Assembly: GCA_002292955.1 (NCBI GenBank)
Contig: DBCH01000058.1
Span: forward strand, 1 to 5,016
Length of the DNA stretch: 5,016 bases
From: Microbacteriaceae bacterium UBA963
GTDB taxonomy: Bacteria; Actinomycetota; Actinomycetes; Actinomycetales; Microbacteriaceae
Direction: 5' to 3'
This document shows, piece by piece, positions 1-5,016 of the stretch. The notes under the pieces were generated by a model, which was not told the DNA's origin, searched no databases, and saw only the letters and a program-made list of their open reading frames with translations. The position numbers and the translations under genes are program-made. Numbering within the stretch: the stretch's first letter is position 1; every line of letters starts with the position of its first letter.

Positions 1-45
1 TCCGGCGCCAACGATAACGACGTCTACCGACACATCTTCTGACAT
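1..45 (-). CDS. N-terminus of a probable FAD/NAD(P)-binding oxidoreductase (partial, runs off the left edge)
   Basis: Only the first 15 codons are visible, encoding MSEDVSVDVVIVGAG. A short polar lead followed by a hydrophobic beta strand ending in GxG is the classic opening of a Rossmann dinucleotide-binding fold, as in flavoprotein monooxygenases, FAD-dependent dehydrogenases and related oxidoreductases. The ATG start is supported by an AAGGA Shine-Dalgarno seven bases upstream and by the conserved strand lying at the usual distance from the N-terminus. The gene follows the nitroreductase on the same strand after 78 bases. The subfamily cannot be told from this fragment: a Baeyer-Villiger type monooxygenase, an aromatic hydroxylase, a ketosteroid dehydrogenase-like enzyme or a general oxidoreductase all fit. 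Confidence 0.75.
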   Translation of the reverse strand, partial: MSEDVSVDVVIVGAG

Positions 46-52
46 TCAACGA

Positions 53-57
53 TCCTT
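53..57 (-). promoter_or_regulatory. Ribosome binding site of the left-edge oxidoreductase gene
   Basis: AAGGA on the minus strand, seven bases before the ATG at 45. It decides the start of the truncated gene at the left edge and shows that the 15 visible codons are a real gene beginning. Confidence 0.65.
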
Positions 58-78
58 CGGTTGAGGGTCCTGAGCCCC

Positions 79-105
79 CAGGCGACCACCCTAATGATAC
101 GCCTG
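79..105 (-). promoter_or_regulatory. Candidate promoter/operator: -10-like TATCAT between inverted-repeat arms
   Basis: On the minus strand CAGGCG (105 to 100) and CGCCTG (84 to 79) form a perfect 6-base inverted repeat with a 15-base spacer, so the arm centres are 21 bases apart, about two helical turns. A TATCAT hexamer (99 to 94, fitting the TANNNT actinobacterial -10 pattern) lies between them. Transcription would start near 87, giving a leader of about 40 bases for the oxidoreductase gene at 45. No convincing -35 element is seen, and 6-base repeats at this spacing are common by chance, so this is tentative. Confidence 0.22.
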
Positions 106-123
106 AGGTGCCAGGCCCATTCG

Positions 124-852
124 TTAGACGCCGTGCACGGTGATGTCGGCGATGGGAAGCCGCTCGGCGCCATAACTATTGAGGGGGTTGTCGGAGGCAT
201 AGCCGATCGCGAGCCCGTAAACGAATTTGTAATGACGGGGAATCTTGAATTCCTGGCGCACGGGCTTCGACCACATTGCCACGGAGCCCTGCGCGCAGGT
301 TCCGAGGCCTCGGGCCTGGGCGCTCAGCATCAAGTTTTGGGCGAAGAAGCTCACGTCAGAGACCGAGTACACGCCCAGCTTCTTGTGGGCAAAGAAGAAG
401 ATCTCGACCGGCGCCCCGAAGAACTTGTAGTTTCTGGCGGCGTGAGTATTGCGGCCAGCCACATCGTCGCGGGCAATTCCCATCACGGCATTCAATTCCG
501 CACCGACCTTGCGGCTACGCCCGTCAAGCTCCTTGGGGTAGGGGCGCAGCATCCGGTAGTCGCTAATGGGCCACGCCCAGGGCCTGAACAGTAAACCGAG
601 GATCCCACGAAGTTTTCCTGAACGGGCGGGAGCAACCACATCCCACCGGCGCAAGATTTCAGAACTGATGCGGTCACGACGCTCCCCCGTGGCCACACCC
701 ACCATAAAGGAGCGCAGGTTTGACCAGCTCGGCGCGGTCATGGCATCGGTAAAGATCTCCTCGAGGAGGGCCGGATCAACGGGCGTGGGCAGAAAGTCGC
801 GCGTCGATCTGCGGGCGGCGGCGAACGCGGAAAAGTCTTCGGGAGTAATCAC
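124..852 (-). CDS. Nitroreductase-family FMN-dependent oxidoreductase
   Basis: A 242-residue cytoplasmic protein of the nitroreductase fold, whose members bind FMN and use NAD(P)H to reduce nitro groups, quinones, enones or related electrophiles, usually as homodimers. Visible family features: the N-terminal FMN-phosphate motif ARRSTRDF (residues 13-20, Arg14, Arg15, Ser16), APSWSNLRSF (40-49, the PSxSN loop), a long central insertion (about 70-140), and the C-terminal FMN-contact region LMLSAQARGLGTC (174-186) followed by YGLAIGYASDNP (212-223). Length and the SFFAQNLMLSAQARGLGTCAQG stretch recall the longer PnbA-like nitroreductases rather than the NfsB type; this is recollection, not a search. 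The start is GTG: an in-frame stop lies four codons upstream and no other start codon lies between, while the next Met (residue 38) would remove the FMN motif. No well-spaced Shine-Dalgarno is seen, and a leaderless transcript is possible. The substrate is unknown. Confidence 0.9.
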   Translation of the reverse strand: MITPEDFSAFAAARRSTRDFLPTPVDPALLEEIFTDAMTAPSWSNLRSFMVGVATGERRDRISSEILRRWDVVAPARSGKLRGILGLLFRPWAWPISDYRMLRPYPKELDGRSRKVGAELNAVMGIARDDVAGRNTHAARNYKFFGAPVEIFFFAHKKLGVYSVSDVSFFAQNLMLSAQARGLGTCAQGSVAMWSKPVRQEFKIPRHYKFVYGLAIGYASDNPLNSYGAERLPIADITVHGV

Positions 853-860
853 ACTCCCAA
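839..860. repeat. Inverted repeat straddling the nitroreductase start codon (possible operator)
   Basis: GGGAGT (841-846) and ACTCCC (853-858) are perfect inverted arms around a 6-base centre that contains the GTG start. Allowing one mismatch, the arms extend to 8 bases (839-846 and 853-860). The repeat directly abuts the -10-like hexamer, so a dimeric regulator bound here would cover the putative transcription start. If the transcript has a leader instead, the same repeat would form a hairpin with the start codon in its loop. Chance occurrence cannot be excluded. Confidence 0.35.
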
Positions 861-864
861 CTTA
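859..864 (-). promoter_or_regulatory. Candidate -10 element for a leaderless nitroreductase transcript
   Basis: TAAGTT on the minus strand fits the TANNNT actinobacterial -10 pattern and ends six bases before the GTG start at 852, so initiation seven bases downstream would fall on the G of the start codon. Leaderless mRNAs with this geometry are common in Actinobacteria (known). The only upstream purine-rich stretch, GGGAG, is one base from GTG, too close to act as a normal Shine-Dalgarno. No good -35 hexamer is found at 16-18 bases. Confidence 0.35.
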
Positions 865-908
865 TGGGATGGCAGACTCGACTGAGACCGGACAACCCAG
901 ATCGTCCA

Positions 909-932
909 TTCGAGGACTGAGGTGCAGTCGAA
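909..932 (-). terminator. Hairpin after the malic enzyme gene, possible terminator without a U-tract
   Basis: On the minus strand TTC-GACTG, loop CACCT, CAGTC, a 3-base bulge (CTC), then GAA form an eight-pair bulged stem starting 11 bases after the malic enzyme stop codon. No T-run follows, so it is not a classical intrinsic terminator. Hairpins of this kind often lie at 3' ends of actinobacterial transcripts, and its position between a stop codon and a candidate promoter fits an operon boundary. Confidence 0.3.
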
Positions 933-942
933 CTCGTGCTGG

Positions 943-2094
943 CTAAGCGGTGCGCATCACCGCATCTGCCACGGCTTGAGTGACTCTCTCATCAAAGGGG
1001 CTCGGGATGATGTAGTCCGCCGAGAGCTCCTCGGCGACAAGTTCTGCGATTGCATAAGCTGCCGCTACTTTCATTGCTGTTGTGATTTTTTTGGCCTTGG
1101 CATCGAGGGCTCCCAGAAAAATGCCGGGGAAAGCGAGCACATTGTTAATTTGATTGGGGAAATCGCTTCTGCCGGTCGCCACCACGGCAGCAATCTCACG
1201 GGCCTCGGCGGGGTTCACCTCAGGAGTTGGATTTGACAGCGCAAAAACAATCGAATCTTTTGCCATTTTCATGAGATCTAGGAGGTCAAACTTTGCGGTG
1301 GAAAGACCAATCACCGCGTCTGCTCCCACTAACGATTCCGAAAGCTTTCCCTCAATGTTTTCCGGATTTGTTTCGTTTGCAACTTCTTGTTTCTTTCCCC
1401 CGAGATCTGAACGATTACGGTTCAAGGTTCCCTTGGAATCCAGAACAATAACGTTGGAAATTCCCGCGTGAACCAACATGTCGGAAACAGCTAACCCCGC
1501 TGAGCCTGCTCCGCTGATAACAACTTTCAGATCAGCGAGATTCTTGCCTACGACTTTTGCCGCGTTCATCAGCGCAGCTAAGACAACAACCGCGGTTCCG
1601 TGTTGATCGTCGTGCATCACCGGCATCTCGAGAGCTTCAATAAGTTTGTCTTCCAGCTCAAAACAACGAGGGGCCGCGATGTCCTCGAGGTTCACGGCGC
1701 CGAAGCTGTGCTTGAGGCGCACGAGTGTCTCAACGATTTCGTCGACATCGTGGGTATCAATCACAAGTGGAATTGAATCCAATCCCGCAAACCTTTTGAA
1801 GAGTGCAGACTTACCCTCCATCACCGGAAGGGATGCGGACGGGCCAATGTCACCGAGTCCAAGAACTGCGGTTCCGTCTGACACCACAACGACCAAGCGG
1901 TTTGCCCAAGTGTGAGTTTCAGCTACGCCGGGGTTCTCGTGAATTGCTGAGCTTACCTTTGCAACTCCGGGGGTGTAGGCGATGGACAGATCCCGCTTGT
2001 TGTCAATTGCGGCGGTGAGCCCTACGGACAACTTGCCACCGGCGTGCGCGTCAAAAATCTCTTCATCTGTGATGGGGGTAAATTGCTGCTCCAT
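943..2094 (-). CDS. NAD(P)-dependent malic enzyme (oxaloacetate-decarboxylating)
   Basis: Catalyses oxidative decarboxylation of L-malate to pyruvate and CO2 with reduction of NAD(P)+, a cytoplasmic anaplerotic/NADPH-supplying reaction. At 383 residues it matches the short bacterial malic enzymes. The N-terminal malic domain shows LSIAYTPGVAKV (36-47, catalytic Tyr40), SDGTAVLGLGDIGP (72-85), MEGK (92-95, catalytic Lys95) and NLEDIAAPRCFE (135-146, metal ligands Glu137 and Asp138). The metal/NAD domain shows MHDDQHGTAV (160-169, Asp162/163), the nucleotide-binding GAGSAG (195-200), Asp219 after the second strand, SNPTPE (287-292) and TGRSDFPNQINNVLAFPGIFLG (308-328). From memory it closely resembles corynebacterial MalE. 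NAD versus NADP preference cannot be settled by eye. The ATG is preceded by six C residues and lacks a clear Shine-Dalgarno (only AGAGAG about 12 bases upstream), but the N-terminal EEIFDAHAGGKL block supports this start. GC content is lower than in the flanking MmgE/PrpD genes. Confidence 0.96.
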   Translation of the reverse strand: MEQQFTPITDEEIFDAHAGGKLSVGLTAAIDNKRDLSIAYTPGVAKVSSAIHENPGVAETHTWANRLVVVVSDGTAVLGLGDIGPSASLPVMEGKSALFKRFAGLDSIPLVIDTHDVDEIVETLVRLKHSFGAVNLEDIAAPRCFELEDKLIEALEMPVMHDDQHGTAVVVLAALMNAAKVVGKNLADLKVVISGAGSAGLAVSDMLVHAGISNVIVLDSKGTLNRNRSDLGGKKQEVANETNPENIEGKLSESLVGADAVIGLSTAKFDLLDLMKMAKDSIVFALSNPTPEVNPAEAREIAAVVATGRSDFPNQINNVLAFPGIFLGALDAKAKKITTAMKVAAAYAIAELVAEELSADYIIPSPFDERVTQAVADAVMRTA

Positions 2095-2146
2095 GGGGGG
2101 AATGGCTCTCTGTTAAGTGGATGTTGTAAAAAACTCACTGAACCCT

Positions 2147-2191
2147 AAAGAAAAACCTCCCCAGTGCGCATCGTTGAGATGTCAGGGAGGT
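2147..2191 (-). terminator. Intrinsic terminator or attenuator hairpin between the MmgE/PrpD and malic enzyme genes
   Basis: On the minus strand ACCTCCC (2191 to 2185) pairs with GGGAGGT (2161 to 2155), followed at once by the U-tract TTTTCTTT (2154 to 2147). Inside the 23-base loop CATC/GATG can form a second short stem with loop TCAAC. The T-rich tract lies only on the minus-strand side, so it acts on leftward transcripts. It starts 64 bases after the MmgE/PrpD stop codon and ends 52 bases before the malic enzyme start. It may end the upstream operon, attenuate malic enzyme transcription, or both. Confidence 0.65.
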
Positions 2192-2202
2192 AGTGCTGAC
2201 AA

Positions 2203-2211
2203 AAAATAGCA
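2203..2211 (-). promoter_or_regulatory. Candidate extended -10 promoter for the malic enzyme leader
   Basis: TGCTATTTT on the minus strand fits the extended -10 form TGnTANNNT. Transcription would start near 2196, upstream of the hairpin at 2191-2155, giving a leader of about 100 bases before the malic enzyme ATG. No clear -35 hexamer is present, which an extended -10 can tolerate. No comparably good promoter was found between the hairpin and the start codon. Confidence 0.35.
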
Positions 2212-2254
2212 GATTCTCGTCGCCGTGAATAGGGTTTGCGCGGATTCTTTCTCG

Positions 2255-3622
2255 CTACGGGGTCGCGAGATCACTCAGGATGTCGATGTCTGGGTTTGCG
2301 GTCTCCAAGAAGGTTTGGAGGATTTGGTCGCGCTTTTGATCTGAGAGCCCGGCCAGTGCCGCGTTTTTCGTGAATTTGCCGACGACCTGTTCGACGCCCC
2401 AGGGTCTGGTGCGATTCCCATTCACATCCGCCACGGTGATGGATTCGCTGGAGCCGTCGCGCAGCGTGATCTCGATCTCAGCGGGGAACCTTTCTGGGTA
2501 TCCCGAATCGGACCACGGCTCCCAGGAAATCCGCTTGGCCAATTCGACGACATCGGGGTTGGGTGTGCCCTCGAAATTCTCGATGGAGACACCGCCGGTA
2601 ATCAGCCGGAGGGCAACCACGTACGGGAGACTCCAGCGGCCCTCGTTGGCCCGGGTCGGCGACTGCTTGTGTTCCCAGGGGAGCGCAATGATTGCCTCCT
2701 GCCCCACCGGCACGCGGCACCGGATCTCGTCAATGTTATCCGGCGACGAGATGTCGAGCGTGCTGCGACCGACAGCCTCAATGAACGGATGAATGTAATG
2801 GCAACACGGAAACTCTTTGAATGCGGCATCGGTAATCAACCACTCCGAACCCAGCGACGCCAGGCTCGCTGAGAAGCGTTCACTCGCCGATTCATCGCGC
2901 GCGTAAAGGCCGAAGAATCCGCCGGAACCCTCGAAAACTCGGGTGGCGCCGGTGACCCCTCCGCGAGCAAGATGGATGGCCGAGATTGCTCCTTGGGCCG
3001 CGATACCGGGTTGGGCAGCCTTGGATGATGCGCCCTCCGACAGGAAGGTGAAATTGCCCGAAGAGAAGCTGGCGGCGATGCCCACCGCGTTGAGGAGCAG
3101 CTCACGACCGGCACCCTGAGTGCGCCCGACCGCGACCGCGCCGGCAATGGTTCCGGCTATCGAGGTGCCCTGGAAGCCGTTCTTTTGAAAACCACCGGGC
3201 GCAGCCAGGCCCATGCGAATGATGGTTTCCCAGCCGACGACGAAAGCGTTGAGCATTGTTTTTCCGTCGGCGCCGCTTTCTTGGGCGGCGGCCAGAACGG
3301 CGGGAAAGAGGGCGCTGCTGCCGTGCATTATCGAACCCGTGTGGGTGTCGTCGAATTCAACGGAATGAATGAGTGTGCCGTTGATGAGTGCCGCCTCGGA
3401 TGCGGAGTATCTCCCGGTCGATCCCAGAACGGAGCAGGGCCCCGTTGCATTTCCCGGCGCACTCCCTGAGGCCAAATTTCGCACGGGTCCTACTCGGGCG
3501 GCAGCGAGGCCCACGCCCAGGGCATCCACGAAATGTAAACGCGCCTTGGTTTCTACCTCGGACGGTAGTTGGTCGGGAAGGCTCAGGACGCGATCGGTCA
3601 GGAGCTCGGCGCTGGTTGTCAT
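2255..3622 (-). CDS. MmgE/PrpD family protein (downstream paralogue)
   Basis: A 455-residue cytoplasmic protein of the MmgE/PrpD fold, a family that includes 2-methylcitrate dehydratase, cis-aconitate decarboxylase and iminodisuccinate epimerase (known). An all-helical domain spans about 1-265 and 400-455, with the alpha/beta lid between. Hallmarks: LHFVDALGVGLA (29-40), NGTLIHSVEFDDTHTGS (81-97), His100, Lys201 in the SSKAAQPGIAAQG block (199-211), and FKEFPCCHYIHPFIEA (268-283). By eye, Thr93, His100, Lys201 and probably His278 correspond to active-site residues of cis-aconitate decarboxylase, whereas the His expected in a GFH motif is Gln151 (GFQGTS). The ATG at 3622 is chosen because AAGGA lies seven bases upstream and the next in-frame start (3697) would overlap the preceding gene by 71 bases. 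It follows its paralogue by four bases. No prpB/prpC-like neighbour is visible, so a role in propionate breakdown is not supported and the substrate is unknown. Confidence 0.93.
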   Translation of the reverse strand: MTTSAELLTDRVLSLPDQLPSEVETKARLHFVDALGVGLAAARVGPVRNLASGSAPGNATGPCSVLGSTGRYSASEAALINGTLIHSVEFDDTHTGSIMHGSSALFPAVLAAAQESGADGKTMLNAFVVGWETIIRMGLAAPGGFQKNGFQGTSIAGTIAGAVAVGRTQGAGRELLLNAVGIAASFSSGNFTFLSEGASSKAAQPGIAAQGAISAIHLARGGVTGATRVFEGSGGFFGLYARDESASERFSASLASLGSEWLITDAAFKEFPCCHYIHPFIEAVGRSTLDISSPDNIDEIRCRVPVGQEAIIALPWEHKQSPTRANEGRWSLPYVVALRLITGGVSIENFEGTPNPDVVELAKRISWEPWSDSGYPERFPAEIEITLRDGSSESITVADVNGNRTRPWGVEQVVGKFTKNAALAGLSDQKRDQILQTFLETANPDIDILSDLATP

Positions 3623-3626
3623 CTCG

Positions 3627-5016
3627 TTATCCTTGCGCAAGAAGTGCGGAGAGAAAATCAGACACAGGAATGTCGAGATTCGGATTCTCAGATCCAATAA
3701 ATGTCTGTGCGACGGATGCGAATTGCGGATGCCGTGACGCGGTCAGCGTGTCAAACTTCGCCATCAACTGTTCCTGGGCAAGCGGGCGATCGGAGCCACC
3801 AATCGCGCTCAGTACGCTTTGTTCGTGAGTGCTGCCATCGCGCAACGTCACCGTGATTTTGGCGGGACGATCTTCTGGAGGCTCCGGCAGCGCGGCCCAC
3901 TCGGTGATGCGTACCTTGTCGCGAAGCTCGTGCACGGTGGGGTCTTGCAGGAATTCTCCGGAGAAAACTTCGGGAGCGTAGGAGCCCGTGGCGAGCACCG
4001 CCGCCACGGCGTGGGGCAGCGAGAACTTGCCGCCGAGAACTGTAAAGGGGTATTTCGATTTCAGATCGCGTGCCAGCGGATGCGTCTCGACGTTGATGTC
4101 GACAATCTCACTGACCGCAACATCCTTGAGCCCCGACTGGGTCAGCGCGAAGGCGGCCTCCACGCTGGAATGCAGGTATTGGCAACAGGCGTACAGCTTG
4201 TGGTAGCCGTCTTCAATCGCGTATCGGTCGCCGAGTCCGTCGGTGAGAGCGGCAGTGTTTTCGGGATAACCGTAGGACGTGCCAAAAACGTCGTGCAACG
4301 CGGTATTGCTTCCGGTGAGGCCGGCCTGCACCAGATTGGCGGCGAGAAAGCCCAGCTGGGCTCCCGCCCCGGCCCATCCGTTGCGAATGGTGGCGCCCTG
4401 TTGCGCGTGCGAAAACGGCCCGTTTATGGAGAAGGTCGCGGCGCTGAGAACGGTCTGGGCGAACGTGTTGTCGTCGAGCTTGCGCGCTGCGGCGATTGCC
4501 GCTGCGGCGCCCAGCGGAGAAAGCGTGGCGTGTGGATGCGCGGCAAGGGGCAGCGGGGGGCGGTAGGCGCGGGCAACTCTCGTGACCACCTCGTAAGAAC
4601 AGACCAGGGCTGTGATCAGGTCTCCGACAGTGCCCCCGCTTGATTCCAGCTCTGCCAAGGCCGACGGCAGCGTGTAGAGCGATCCGTGGCAGGTTGCCAA
4701 ACGGTAGCCCCCATCAAGTTCCAGCCAGTTCGCCGCGATAGCGTTGGCAGTTGCGGCCCATTCCCGCCCGACACGGTGTGTGGGTGCTGAGATGAGGGTG
4801 GCGCTGCCGTTCGGCGCCTCGGAAACAGCCAAGGCGTTCACCTTCTGGATTTCGGGCTCTGCGCTGGCCGCGACCATCGCCGCGATGTCATCACAGATGA
4901 CGGTCAGCGCTTTCGTGATGACACGGGGCGGCAAGACGTTCGCGTCACGCCGCGCGGCGGAACTTGCCCACGCCAGGAGGCTGTCTGCGCCTGCGGCGGC
5001 TGCGTCAGGAGCGCCA
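3627..5016 (-). CDS. MmgE/PrpD family protein (upstream paralogue, 5' end beyond the right edge)
   Basis: 462 codons are visible and the frame is open to the window edge. A TTG at 4934 could be read as a start, but the preceding residues (DSLLAWASSAARRDANV) look like the usual first helix of the family, so the true start lies outside. Numbering from the 4934 codon, the helical domain shows NWLELDGGYRLATCHGSLY (69-87), AAHPHATLSPLGAAAA (131-146), ATIRNGWAGAGAQ (181-193) and YACCQYLHSSVEAA (248-261); a lid region with VTLRDGS (362-368) follows, and the C-terminus is QTFIGSENPNLDIPVSDFL (410-428). Against its neighbour it carries GGY for DDT, Arg184 where the neighbour has Lys, and CCQ for CCH, but keeps His83 and His255 and has a HPH element. 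The two share a similar C-terminal tail (QTF, NP, DI, SD). It could be a separate enzyme or a partner subunit. Substrate unknown. Confidence 0.92.
   Translation of the reverse strand, partial: GAPDAAAAGADSLLAWASSAARRDANVLPPRVITKALTVICDDIAAMVAASAEPEIQKVNALAVSEAPNGSATLISAPTHRVGREWAATANAIAANWLELDGGYRLATCHGSLYTLPSALAELESSGGTVGDLITALVCSYEVVTRVARAYRPPLPLAAHPHATLSPLGAAAAIAAARKLDDNTFAQTVLSAATFSINGPFSHAQQGATIRNGWAGAGAQLGFLAANLVQAGLTGSNTALHDVFGTSYGYPENTAALTDGLGDRYAIEDGYHKLYACCQYLHSSVEAAFALTQSGLKDVAVSEIVDINVETHPLARDLKSKYPFTVLGGKFSLPHAVAAVLATGSYAPEVFSGEFLQDPTVHELRDKVRITEWAALPEPPEDRPAKITVTLRDGSTHEQSVLSAIGGSDRPLAQEQLMAKFDTLTASRHPQFASVAQTFIGSENPNLDIPVSDFLSALLAQG
3630..3634 (-). promoter_or_regulatory. Ribosome binding site of the second MmgE/PrpD gene, inside the end of the first
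   Basis: AAGGA on the minus strand, seven bases before the ATG at 3622 and overlapping the last codons of the upstream gene, whose TAA stop lies at 3629-3627. Ribosomes finishing the first gene would end within a few bases of the next start, so translational coupling is likely. The site fixes the start of the second gene. Confidence 0.7.

Noticed and set aside
61..594. Plus-strand open frame (177 codons) opposite the nitroreductase gene
   Set aside because: It mirrors the coding strand of a well-supported nitroreductase, shows no family motif, and no ribosome binding site was seen.
922..1236. Plus-strand open frame opposite the end of the malic enzyme gene
   Set aside because: It is antisense to the conserved C-terminal malic enzyme motifs, with a cysteine- and histidine-rich random-looking product and no start signals.
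2147..2191. The hairpin between the MmgE/PrpD and malic enzyme genes as a bidirectional terminator
   Set aside because: On the plus-strand side the stem is followed by AGTGCTGAC rather than a T-run, and there is no plus-strand gene for it to end.
3623..3697. 25-residue N-terminal extension of the downstream MmgE/PrpD protein, resembling a short hydrophobic leader
   Set aside because: It would overlap the preceding gene by 71 bases, while the internal ATG at 3622 has a well-spaced AAGGA and the usual family N-terminus; the apparent signal-like residues are out-of-frame translation of the neighbour.
3819..4643. Long plus-strand open frame (274 codons) opposite the upstream MmgE/PrpD gene
   Set aside because: It lies antisense to a gene with clear family motifs throughout, has no recognisable domain, and is explained by the high GC of the opposite strand.
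4932..4934. TTG at 4934 as the start of the upstream MmgE/PrpD gene
   Set aside because: The same frame stays open to the window edge and encodes what looks like the conserved first helix (DSLLAWASSA), so the gene most likely starts beyond the edge.
2255..5016. Naming either MmgE/PrpD gene prpD (2-methylcitrate dehydratase)
   Set aside because: No methylcitrate synthase or methylisocitrate lyase gene is nearby, and both proteins show departures at family active-site positions; only the family name is supported.

Overview
The window looks like a chromosomal stretch from a moderately GC-rich actinobacterium, possibly of the Microbacteriaceae type. This is inference: the malic enzyme resembles, from memory, the short (about 390-residue) corynebacterial form, Shine-Dalgarno sites are AAGGA-like, and one gene has a GTG start with a possible leaderless promoter. 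All five recognisable genes lie on the minus strand, so the text below reads from high to low coordinates. No RNA genes, insertion sequences, CRISPR arrays or phage genes were seen.

Right half (5016 to 2255): two MmgE/PrpD-family genes in tandem. The first runs off the right edge. The second starts 4 bases after its stop codon, with its ribosome binding site inside the end of the first gene, so the two are very probably co-transcribed and translationally coupled. The paralogues are clearly related but differ at positions that are catalytic elsewhere in the family. The downstream copy keeps EFDDTH, the motif Lys and the CCHxxH motif. The upstream copy has ELDGGY, an Arg in place of the Lys, and CCQxxH. 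They may form a heteromeric enzyme or act on two different substrates; the substrate cannot be read from the sequence.

Middle (2254 to 943): a 160-base gap holds an extended -10-like promoter element and a hairpin followed by a T-rich tract, then a malic enzyme gene. The hairpin may simply end the MmgE/PrpD operon, but its position downstream of the best promoter candidate also allows a transcription attenuator for the malic enzyme. The malic enzyme links malate to pyruvate and CO2 with NAD(P)H production. Its GC content is visibly lower than that of the MmgE/PrpD genes.

Left part (942 to 1): a 90-base gap with a bulged hairpin after the malic enzyme stop and a TAAGTT -10-like element placed so that transcription could begin at the GTG start of a nitroreductase-family flavoprotein gene. 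An inverted repeat straddles that start. After a 78-base gap, the first 15 codons of another gene are visible at the left edge. They encode the beginning of a Rossmann dinucleotide-binding fold (DVVIVGAG), so an FAD/NAD(P)-dependent oxidoreductase or monooxygenase is likely.

Taken together the genes suggest small-molecule catabolism (hydro-lyase or isomerase-type MmgE/PrpD enzymes, flavin redox enzymes, and a malic enzyme supplying reducing power), but the separate regulatory signals between genes mean a single pathway is not proven.
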